From assembly GCF_026127265.1 (NCBI RefSeq), contig NZ_WWFG01000016.1:5103-69102 (forward strand): a stretch of DNA of 64,000 nt. The letters run 5' to 3'. The notes beneath the pieces are model-generated. The model was not told the DNA's origin, ran no database searches, and saw only the letters and a list, made by a program, of their open reading frames with translations. The translations under genes were made by a program, and so were the position numbers. Below are positions 27,075-34,862 of the stretch, piece after piece. The DNA is from Nostoc sp. KVJ3. Lineage in GTDB: Bacteria; Cyanobacteriota; Cyanobacteriia; Cyanobacteriales; Nostocaceae. Each line of letters starts with the position of its first letter. The stretch's first letter is position 1.

Positions 27075-27710
27075 ATGACGTTTAGCGGACAACAGCGCAG
27101 ACAATTGAAAGAAGCACTAATAAGTGCATTTCCTACAAGATCAAGTTTAGAGCAAATGCTCTCTTTGGAGTTAGAAAAGAATCTAGAAGCGATTGCTGGT
27201 GGTAGTAATTTACAAGATATTGTTTTTAGATTGATTCAAATGGCTGAGGCTGAAGGATGGCTAAACGATTTGATTCACGCTGCTCAAAATTACAACCCAG
27301 GCAATCAAGCACTTCGAGACTTTACTGAAGCTTACATAACATCTAATTCTGACTCTTTAACAGCCGATTATTCAGTTACTGTGAGGTTGCGCGAACTTCT
27401 CTCGAATCTTGTAAACAAGTTGATTGCAATTCCTGCTGCCGATTCTTTTCAGGGTCGAACTGCATTTTTGTTAAATATTCAAAATTCAGATAGTTTGAAT
27501 CGAAGCAATGTCAATGCTAGGACTGATATTTCCTTAATTGTTCAACAATTGCGAGAACGGGGCAATCAATTTTCAGCAGAACACCCTCTATACATTCTTA
27601 TAGATAATGCTTTTCAATATGCCAATGGTTATGGTCTTGGTGAAGATTTAGTATCTTTGCGTGATCAAATAAATGTAGCATTTGAGGAGTTGTATAATGA
27701 CGAGCATTAA
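27075..27710 (+). CDS. EAD1-containing adaptor protein
   Basis: A 211-aa, two-domain protein with a GGAGAG ribosome site. Residues 1-90 are an effector-associated domain 1 (EAD1; LSLELEKNLEAIAGGSNLQD and the preceding AFPTRSSLEQML are diagnostic). Residues about 100-205 hold a second helical domain with FQGRTAFLLNIQNSDSLNRS, IVQQLRERG and LYILIDNAFQYANGY. The same second domain is found at the N-terminus of the next gene, the protease (SGRSSLLEGLP...IISGFVRLG...PLIVIADNAMKYIQGW). EAD1 is also the N-terminus of the NLR-like protein at 29064. Homotypic EAD contacts are proposed for this class, so this protein could bridge NLR and protease. It overlaps the protease gene by 14 bases. Confidence 0.8.
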   Translation: MTFSGQQRRQLKEALISAFPTRSSLEQMLSLELEKNLEAIAGGSNLQDIVFRLIQMAEAEGWLNDLIHAAQNYNPGNQALRDFTEAYITSNSDSLTADYSVTVRLRELLSNLVNKLIAIPAADSFQGRTAFLLNIQNSDSLNRSNVNARTDISLIVQQLRERGNQFSAEHPLYILIDNAFQYANGYGLGEDLVSLRDQINVAFEELYNDEH

Positions 27711-28869
27711 CAAGCAGTTAGACCGTAATATCCAGCAACAATTTATTGATGCATTGCTACAATTATCCGTCACTGATACTTTTAGTGGAAGAAGTAGTCT
27801 GTTAGAAGGACTACCACGGATTGATATAACCCGCTCTCAAGAAATTAGCCGTCTTGATTTAAATCACATCATTAGTGGATTTGTGCGGCTGGGAAGAGAT
27901 ACAAAAACTGGGGTTAGACCTCTGATCGTTATCGCCGACAACGCAATGAAATATATTCAAGGCTGGCAAGGAGAATTAAGCAGCACTTTTAAAGAAATTA
28001 TTCAAGAACTAGAACTGTACTATGGTGGCGAGATACCAGCACCATCTGTCCCACCTCTCGAACCTGAAAAACTTCTTTTTAAAGGACGTGATGAACGCGT
28101 ACCTTTCGTCTTTGTACAAAAGGCATTAGAAACTAGCAAAAGTATATGTCGATTAAGAGTTCCACGTATTTTTGGCGGTAATGCTAAAGATGATACTTTT
28201 GGTACGGCTTGGATTATTGCACCAGGTATATTAATTACAAATCACCATGTTATAGAGGCACGAGATAGAAGCTACGAGTCTCCTGCAACTCCAGAGGATT
28301 TCCAACTGCAAGCTGAGAATTTGACTGCCTGGTTTGATTTCTTGAGTGAAAGTGGTTCATATCTAGCCTGTCAGAATGCTGAACTATTAGCAAGCAATCA
28401 AAAGCTTGATTACGCCATTGTACGATTGAAAGAGTCAGAAAAAATTGCAGATCGTAAACCACTATGTCTGGTTGAGAAACAACCTGAATTGGAACGCGGA
28501 TACCGCTTAAACATTATTCAGCACCCTCGTGGTGGTCCACTTATTTATGCCATCCGTAATAACTTCTATATAGGAACTGGTGCTAATAAAGATTTTTTAC
28601 GTTACTTGACAGATACTGAAGGCGGTTCTTCTGGTTCTCCCGTACTTAATGATTATTGGAAAGTTATCGGATTGCACCACGCTGCAACATGTGTACCACA
28701 AGAATATTATGCAAATTTACCCCAAGAGAGATATCAGACTTTACCACAAGAAACGGTGAAAGGTGAGGTAATAACCTTTCACAATGAAGGTATTGCAATA
28801 CACGCAGTTCTAAATGATTTATCGCCAGAATTACGACATGAAATTAAGTTAGCCCAGGATTGGGAGTAA
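27697..28869 (+). CDS. Trypsin-like serine protease with N-terminal adaptor domain
   Basis: A 390-aa protein. The ATG at 27697 is preceded by GAGGAG and overlaps the adaptor's 3' end. Residues 1-110 form the same helical domain as the C-terminal half of the adaptor. Residues 150-390 are a trypsin-like protease with an intact triad: H184 in LITNHHVIEA, D238 in KLDYAIVRL and S312 in TEGGSSGSPVLND. There is no signal peptide, so it should act in the cytoplasm, as expected for a protease that cuts a cellular effector upon activation. Its N-terminal domain suggests recruitment by the adaptor. Gap to the NLR-like gene: 194 bases. Confidence 0.85.
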   Translation: MTSINKQLDRNIQQQFIDALLQLSVTDTFSGRSSLLEGLPRIDITRSQEISRLDLNHIISGFVRLGRDTKTGVRPLIVIADNAMKYIQGWQGELSSTFKEIIQELELYYGGEIPAPSVPPLEPEKLLFKGRDERVPFVFVQKALETSKSICRLRVPRIFGGNAKDDTFGTAWIIAPGILITNHHVIEARDRSYESPATPEDFQLQAENLTAWFDFLSESGSYLACQNAELLASNQKLDYAIVRLKESEKIADRKPLCLVEKQPELERGYRLNIIQHPRGGPLIYAIRNNFYIGTGANKDFLRYLTDTEGGSSGSPVLNDYWKVIGLHHAATCVPQEYYANLPQERYQTLPQETVKGEVITFHNEGIAIHAVLNDLSPELRHEIKLAQDWE

Positions 28870-29063
28870 TCCAATCATTAAAACCTTTTACGACCAATTT
28901 AGGGATGCGAGCAAGCAATAGTTGAGAGCTAATGATGGTGCTATGTCTAATGAATCTGCGACCAGAGACAAAGTAACTAAGTAGTAATGGGGTTTGGAGT
29001 GCAATCGCTTGAACCAGCCACAACAATTCTTACTTGTAGTGAAAATATGAGGTATTGAGAAAG

Positions 29064-32000
29064 ATGCATTTATCTGGTGAACAACGCATAGAATTACGAG
29101 AAGGTTTAATTAATGCTTTTCCTCAAAACGGATTATTAACTCAGATGGTATCTGAACAATTAAATAGAAATCTTTCACAAATAGCAGCAGTAGACAAAGA
29201 TTTAGGAACTGTTATCTTTGAGTTAATTGAAGCAGCAAATTCTCAGGGATGGGTTGAAGCTTTAATTCGTGCTGCACGTAAAGCCAACCCTGGAAACCCT
29301 TGCTTAAAGGCTATTGCTCAAAAATTGCTGCCACAAGATTTGCCGCCATCGGAAGTACCTTCGGATTCGTCATCAAATCTTCTCTCAGCACTAAGTATTC
29401 AGCAGCAGAAAATCTTCATTTTGGTAGCCGTTTCCGATGAATTACTTTTTAATGAAGAACTTAAGGAAATAGAGTTAGCTATTCAAGGAGAAGATAAACA
29501 AACTTTTTTTGATATTATTATAAAAAATAATGTACATTCTCTAAATGTTTTTGATGATGCAATCAAAGAAGAACGCCCTCAAATTGTTCATATTTGTGGA
29601 TGGGGAAATCAGGATGGCTCTTTCTTTTTTACGGATGATCAAGGAAAGGACGAACCTATCTCACCAACAAGGTTAGCACAATTATTTGAGAGGCATAGCG
29701 ATTATGTTAAGTGTGTGCTTATTTATTCAAGCTATTCATTTAAAGCAGCTAAGTTAATTAGCGAATACATTAATTATGTAATTGGTATGAAACAATCGAT
29801 AGATATAAAAGAATCAAATGATAAAAAACCTATAAATGCCGAGAGGATATTTGTTAAAAACTTTTATAAATATTTAACTTCTCAACGAGCAAATCAGGAA
29901 GATGTTATTTATAAAGCTTTTGATGAAGGTTGTTATAAAACAAACATGGAACTCTCTCAAAAAGTTTCGATAGCAGTATTAAAAATAAAAACTCAAAGAG
30001 AATATTACCAAGATTTAATTGAGAACTTTCAAAGCTATCAAACAGAAGGATTAAGCCAAGATTATGCCTTGGAATTACCAAAGGTATTTGTGCCACTTAA
30101 GATACAATTCAATCATGCCAAGAATACACACCATGAAATGATTTGGCTAGAGACTAATGGAGCAAATGATCATAATAAGGGAGAAGACGAAATTTGGCAT
30201 TTTTTAGCACAATCATATGATAAGCAGGCGAGGGGGTGTATAGTGCTGCTGGGTGGACCAGGAGCGGGTAAAAGTACTCTTTTGAAACATTTAACTCTCA
30301 TTTATGCAAATGAAGCACAACAAAACTACCATAATCAAGCTCTAGAACTAATTCCAGTATTGTTGCTTATAAGAAAGGTGTATCAAACAATAGTTCAGAA
30401 TAAGAATACATCTTTAGCAGAATTGATAGCCGAACAAGTAATAAATAAACAAGTGTTGCAATGGTTGTCGCAAGAATTAAATCAAGAGAAAAATAATAAA
30501 TGTTTAATAATGCTAGATGGCTTAGATGAAGTAGCAGATGAAAGTCAGCGTAAGCAAATGAGTGCTTGGATTGATAAACAAATACAAAAATATCGTAACG
30601 CTACTTTTATCCTAACATCTAGACCAGGAGGCTATGAAAAGGCAAAATTAAATAAGGTTGACATAGTTTTAGAAGTCCAACAATTAAAACCGGAGCAAGT
30701 TCGTAGATTTATTAGTCAATGGTATTTGGAAGTAAAGAAGAAGACAAAAAAATCGTGCGTTCAGATGTCAGCAATAAAGGAAGAAGCTCAAAAACAATCT
30801 GAAGATTTGATAAAACGGATTAGAAAAAGTTCTCCATTAGCAGCAATGGCTGTGAATCCATTGCTATTAACAATGATTTGTAAGCTTCATGATGAATTAA
30901 ATCTTAAAGAGAAGACTTTGCCCGAAAAACGAGTTGAGCTTTATAGGGAGATGTGTGAGGTTTTACTAGGAAAGCGGCTGGAAGCAAAGGAGCTTATCGA
31001 TCAAGATCATCCTCTCGATACGTTAACAGATAAAGACAAGCAATCTGTCCTGCAAGTACTAGCACTAAAATTAATGGAGCAGCAAAAGACTGAGTTTGCT
31101 CTGGCAGATGGAACTTTTTGGATACAAAAACAGTTGAAGACTGTAGTTGGCAATAAGGTCAATGCAGAAGAGTTTATTAAGTATATTTGTAATATCAATG
31201 GGTTTTTAGTAGAAAAAGAGTTAAAAACTTATCAATTTCCTCACTTAAGTGTTCAGGAATATTTAGCAGCAGTTCGGGTTAGCGAATTGAAGCAAGAGGA
31301 TTTATTAATTGCAAATATTAATAAATCTTGGTGGGCAGAAACAATTCGCCTCTATGCTGCCCAAAACAATGCTACTCAACTGATTCGTGCAGTGATGGAG
31401 ATGAATTCTCCATCACTTGATGTTTGGGTATTGGCTTATGATTGTCTAGAAGAGTGTTTAGTAGTAGATTCCAATGTAAAGAAAGAACTAATAAATAGAC
31501 TAGAAGATGGATTAGAATCAACTGACCCAGAAACTTTCCATTTTGCAGCTAAAGTAAGATTAATACGGCGTTTGAGAAATTTTATAAGAATTGATCAAGA
31601 ATCAGAAATTGATGATAGCTACATTACTTGTGCTGAATATCAACTGTTTCTTGATGAAACAGGAGAGCCTTGTAAACCCCAACACTGGGAAAGCAGCAGA
31701 TTTCCTGAAGGAGATGCTAATGAAACGATTACTGGGATAAGTTGGAAACATGCAAATCGGTTTTGTGTGTGGTTAGGAAAATGGTATCGAACAAGTTACG
31801 GTAATCAGCTAAGTGAGATAGCGGTTCATTATAAATCATCTAAAGAAGAAATAAATAGCGGAATTAGTCTAGTTAAGTTTCAATTATCATCTATATACAG
31901 TCAACTTGCTGATTATTTATGGAATGAAGAATGGCAAAAGGCTAATGAGGAAACAGCAGATTTAATGAACAAGAGGGTGGGTGGAAAATTTTTAAATGAA

Positions 32001-32348
32001 GAAAAGATTTTTAAGTTTCCGTGTGAAGACCTCCGCATCATCGACCAACTTTGGGTATATGCCAGCAAGGGTCATTTTGGTTTTAGCGTTCAGAAGAAGA
32101 TTTACAAAAATTTAGATGGAACAGAACAAGTCTGGAGCGAATTTTGTGATCGCATTGGCTGGCGACAAGGAGGAGAGTATTTGTCTTATGAAAAAGTGTG
32201 GCCGATAGTTACGAATCAGGGTTTGCTTCCGATTGTTATAAATTTTGGTGTTTTTGGGAGTAGAACAACTTGGAGAGATTTTGATAATAAATCGTACATT
32301 TCTCTTGTGCAAAAACTTGTTAAAAAACTTGATGGCTGTAACATATAG
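29064..32348 (+). CDS. NLR-like protein: EAD1, degenerate CHAT, NACHT, FGE-like C-terminus
   Basis: A 1094-aa protein starting at the ATG at 29064, with GAGG upstream; an in-frame TTG lies at 29055. Residues 1-90 are EAD1. Residues about 110-300 are a CHAT-type caspase-like domain in which the usual GHG histidine is Trp (CGWGNQDG, W180) and the usual catalytic Cys position in the NACYS motif is Ser (IYSSYS, S223), so it should be inactive. A NACHT NTPase follows: Walker A GGPGAGKSTLL (about 397-407), Walker B CLIMLDGLDEV (about 480-490) and the FILTSRPGG segment. From about 845 the segment ITCAEYQLFLDE...GISWKHANRFCVWLG resembles the formylglycine-generating-enzyme (C-type-lectin-like) fold, often used for sensing. 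It is probably the sensor/switch of the system. Confidence 0.85.
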   Translation: MHLSGEQRIELREGLINAFPQNGLLTQMVSEQLNRNLSQIAAVDKDLGTVIFELIEAANSQGWVEALIRAARKANPGNPCLKAIAQKLLPQDLPPSEVPSDSSSNLLSALSIQQQKIFILVAVSDELLFNEELKEIELAIQGEDKQTFFDIIIKNNVHSLNVFDDAIKEERPQIVHICGWGNQDGSFFFTDDQGKDEPISPTRLAQLFERHSDYVKCVLIYSSYSFKAAKLISEYINYVIGMKQSIDIKESNDKKPINAERIFVKNFYKYLTSQRANQEDVIYKAFDEGCYKTNMELSQKVSIAVLKIKTQREYYQDLIENFQSYQTEGLSQDYALELPKVFVPLKIQFNHAKNTHHEMIWLETNGANDHNKGEDEIWHFLAQSYDKQARGCIVLLGGPGAGKSTLLKHLTLIYANEAQQNYHNQALELIPVLLLIRKVYQTIVQNKNTSLAELIAEQVINKQVLQWLSQELNQEKNNKCLIMLDGLDEVADESQRKQMSAWIDKQIQKYRNATFILTSRPGGYEKAKLNKVDIVLEVQQLKPEQVRRFISQWYLEVKKKTKKSCVQMSAIKEEAQKQSEDLIKRIRKSSPLAAMAVNPLLLTMICKLHDELNLKEKTLPEKRVELYREMCEVLLGKRLEAKELIDQDHPLDTLTDKDKQSVLQVLALKLMEQQKTEFALADGTFWIQKQLKTVVGNKVNAEEFIKYICNINGFLVEKELKTYQFPHLSVQEYLAAVRVSELKQEDLLIANINKSWWAETIRLYAAQNNATQLIRAVMEMNSPSLDVWVLAYDCLEECLVVDSNVKKELINRLEDGLESTDPETFHFAAKVRLIRRLRNFIRIDQESEIDDSYITCAEYQLFLDETGEPCKPQHWESSRFPEGDANETITGISWKHANRFCVWLGKWYRTSYGNQLSEIAVHYKSSKEEINSGISLVKFQLSSIYSQLADYLWNEEWQKANEETADLMNKRVGGKFLNEEKIFKFPCEDLRIIDQLWVYASKGHFGFSVQKKIYKNLDGTEQVWSEFCDRIGWRQGGEYLSYEKVWPIVTNQGLLPIVINFGVFGSRTTWRDFDNKSYISLVQKLVKKLDGCNI

Positions 32349-32484
32349 TGCGTGACTAGGCGTATTGCTGCTGTTGAATCTGCCAGTTGCCGAATTGAAT
32401 TTGAATGTATAGTTTGTCTCCATGATGCACTCTTAATAGCTACTTTTTACCACACCGCGCACGCACATTTGACCATTTCAGCAC

Positions 32485-32700
32485 TTAGTCGCCATAGAGT
32501 TCCGAGTCTAAGTTGGCAGCCAAGGAGCCATGAGATACTGCACCGATAAAGTTTGCCAGGGGGTCGCTACTGCCAGTGGGTGAGTAAGAGGAGGGTGATT
32601 TCTGGGTAAGTGCAAGCTGTTGAACATACCGCAACACCTCTTCTTGGTGCTGGGATGGCAGTTGTTCAATCGCTTCAAAAATGGCTTGTTTGGTTGTCAT
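32485..32700 (-). CDS. Small antitoxin-like protein (DUF2281-like), orphan
   Basis: A 71-aa protein: MTTKQAIFEAIEQLPSQHQE followed by EVLRYVQQLALTQK is typical of the short DUF2281/VapB-type antitoxins abundant in cyanobacteria. The C-terminal half (DPLANFIGAVSHGSLAANLD) fits the toxin-binding tail. No toxin gene lies next to it on either side, so it is an orphan, or its partner has been lost. The call rests on the N-terminal pattern and length. Confidence 0.6.
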   Translation of the reverse strand: MTTKQAIFEAIEQLPSQHQEEVLRYVQQLALTQKSPSSYSPTGSSDPLANFIGAVSHGSLAANLDSELYGD

Positions 32701-32854
32701 AGGAATGACTTAATGTTGCTTGATTCTATAAAGTCTACTGCTGAAATTACCGTCTTAGCTAGAACTTCTCTTCTTCTGATACACTTCAAGAAACTGGAAA
32801 CTAAAACCGAGCCGGTTGACCAAAGATCATCGTATCTTCTAGGAACGAAAGCCA

Positions 32855-33625
32855 GTGTCAACTTCTGACCCTCCATGCCGCATTATTGCCCTGTTTAACC
32901 AGGCGGGTGGTGTCGCCAAATCGACACTGACCCAAAATTTGGGATACCACCTAGCACGACGAAAACATCGCGTTCTCCTCATCGACATAGACCCCCAAGC
33001 GTCCTTGACCAAATTCATGGGGTTAGTGCCATCTCAGTTACAAAAAACCGTTGCTGATGCCATTATCGATGAGCAGCCCTTACCGATTCATGAGGGCATT
33101 CACGGCATGGACTTGGTTCCAGCAAGCCGAGTCCTAAGTGGAGCAGAAATGCAGTTAGTCAGTGCTGCGATGCGCGAGTTGCGCCTTAAGGAAGCCGTTG
33201 AATCTGTTCTAAATGAATACGACTTCATTCTTATAGATTGTCCCCCCAGCTTAGGATTGCTTTCCTATATCGCCTTAGTCGCGGCCACACACGTACTCGT
33301 TCCCGTGGAAACCCATCTCAAAGCCTTTGAGGGAACAGACGAACTCTTACAAACTATCACCCACGTAAAAAATAAAGCCAACCGCAAAATCCAAATAGCC
33401 GGGTTTATTCCCACGCGGTATGCTCAACAGAACTCAGCCGATAAACGAGCATTGGCTGCCATCCAAGAACAACTTTCAGCTTGGGGTCGTATTTTCCCAC
33501 CCATCCCCAGAGCTACCGCTTTTGTCGATGCGTCAGAAGAACGTGCGCCCCTAGCAGTATTTGACCCGAAACATCCTGTAGTCACTATTCTTGAAGAAAT
33601 CGCTTTAGCTTTGGAGGCTTTATGA
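32855..33625 (+). CDS. parA: ParA-family partition ATPase
   Basis: A 256-aa ParA/MinD-family ATPase with a GTG start. The deviant Walker A is NQAGGVAKSTLTQNL (about 15-29), Walker A' is VLLIDIDPQASLTKF and Walker B is FILIDCPPSLGL. There is no N-terminal HTH, so it belongs to the short (Soj-like) ParA type. It overlaps parB by four bases (ATGA). It moves plasmid copies apart by a DNA-bound gradient together with ParB and a parS site. The plasmid also encodes a ParM-like system, so it holds two unrelated partition machines. Confidence 0.9.
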   Translation: MSTSDPPCRIIALFNQAGGVAKSTLTQNLGYHLARRKHRVLLIDIDPQASLTKFMGLVPSQLQKTVADAIIDEQPLPIHEGIHGMDLVPASRVLSGAEMQLVSAAMRELRLKEAVESVLNEYDFILIDCPPSLGLLSYIALVAATHVLVPVETHLKAFEGTDELLQTITHVKNKANRKIQIAGFIPTRYAQQNSADKRALAAIQEQLSAWGRIFPPIPRATAFVDASEERAPLAVFDPKHPVVTILEEIALALEAL

Positions 33626-34779
33626 TCCGACGCAAACAAACAGACAAACCCTTTGGGGGTCAAATTACAACTCCACCCCCTGCACCTTGGTTATCTTCCC
33701 CAGATGGCGAGTTGCCTTATGCTACTGAAACTACTATCAAACTCTCAGATATAGTTCTGCCTCAACACCAGCCCAGACGATACTTTGACCCACAAGCATT
33801 AAAAGAATTAGTTGAGTCAGTCAAGCAGCATGGCATTCTCCAACCTCTGTTAGTGCGTCCACTAGGTGGAGGGAAATATGAATTAGTAGCAGGAGAAAGA
33901 CGTTATCGGGCAGGACTTGAAGCAGAACTGGAAGTTGTGCCTGTGGTTGTGCGTGAGCTATCTGATGACCAAGCGTTTCAGTTGGCTTTGATTGAAAACC
34001 TGCAACGAGAAGACCTTAACCCTGTTGAAGAAACTGAAGGCATCTTGCACCTGTTGGCAATCCGGCTGCATTGCGATGTAGAAGCCGTCAAATCCTTGCT
34101 GTATCGAATGAAAAACGCTCACAGCAAGGGGGAACAGCAGTCAAAAGACTCATTAAATGAATCTAGGAAAAACGTTTTTCCTAACCCCGATAATCCACAA
34201 TCTCTTGACAACGTTTCTGACCAGTTAGCCGAGAAAAATGAATCTAGGAAAAACGTTTTTCCTAACCCCGATAATCCACAATCTCTTGACAACGTTTCTG
34301 ACCAGTTAGCCGATGAAACTGAATCTAGTAAAAACGTTTCTCCTAACCTAGATGAAGAACAATCAAACACGGTACAACAGGTGTTTGAGAGTCTGGGACT
34401 CATGAATTGGCTATCGTTTATTACCACACGCTTACCTTTGCTCAATCTGCCCGAAGAAATTTTAATAGCACTGCGAGAAGGGAAACTGGAATACACCAAA
34501 GCACAAGTCTTGGCGCGGGTAAGAAATAATGAAATCCGAAAAAAACTTTTGTCCGAAGCGATCGCTAACGATTGGTCTTTAAGCCAAATCAAAGAAAAAA
34601 TCACAGCCTGGACGGATGTAGAACTTACGCCCGACTCGAAAGCATCTAACCAAATACCAGACCGCCTCCAAAATATCACCCAGCGCATTAAAAAGCGTCA
34701 GTTATGGAAAGAAAAAGACAAGCAAAAGCAGCTAGTAAACCTTTTAAACAAGCTCGAAGCCTTACTAGGGGATGAGTGA
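33622..34779 (+). CDS. parB: ParB-family partition protein with internal repeats
   Basis: A 385-aa ParB/Spo0J-type protein. The N-terminal CTPase/ParB domain is at about 30-150, with QHQPRRYFDPQALKELVESV, YELVAGERRYRAGLEAEL and ALIENLQREDLNPVEETEGI. A central linker holds 27-residue repeats (NESRKNVFPNPDNPQSLDNV), and a helical region at 255-340 probably contains the HTH (AQVLARVRN...NDWSLSQIKEKI). The usual HTH position right after the N-terminal domain is thus displaced by the repeat linker. It is translationally coupled to parA. Confidence 0.85.
   Translation: MIRRKQTDKPFGGQITTPPPAPWLSSPDGELPYATETTIKLSDIVLPQHQPRRYFDPQALKELVESVKQHGILQPLLVRPLGGGKYELVAGERRYRAGLEAELEVVPVVVRELSDDQAFQLALIENLQREDLNPVEETEGILHLLAIRLHCDVEAVKSLLYRMKNAHSKGEQQSKDSLNESRKNVFPNPDNPQSLDNVSDQLAEKNESRKNVFPNPDNPQSLDNVSDQLADETESSKNVSPNLDEEQSNTVQQVFESLGLMNWLSFITTRLPLLNLPEEILIALREGKLEYTKAQVLARVRNNEIRKKLLSEAIANDWSLSQIKEKITAWTDVELTPDSKASNQIPDRLQNITQRIKKRQLWKEKDKQKQLVNLLNKLEALLGDE
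34156..34370. repeat. 81-bp in-frame tandem repeats inside parB
   Basis: Two almost identical 81-bp units (34156-34236 and 34237-34317) are followed by a diverged partial unit (from 34318). Each unit encodes 27 residues. The length, a multiple of three, keeps parB open, so copy number may vary between relatives. Confidence 0.85.
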
Positions 34780-34862
34780 CTTGGGGTAAATTGTCAGGTA
34801 ATCTCTACGAGTAGAGTCTTTTTACCTTTGATTCATGATTGGGTGCGAGGGGAGAAACAGAG

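Noticed and set aside
29064..32348. Diversity-generating retroelement target (FGE/C-type-lectin-like end)
   Set aside because: No reverse transcriptase or template repeat occurs anywhere in the window.
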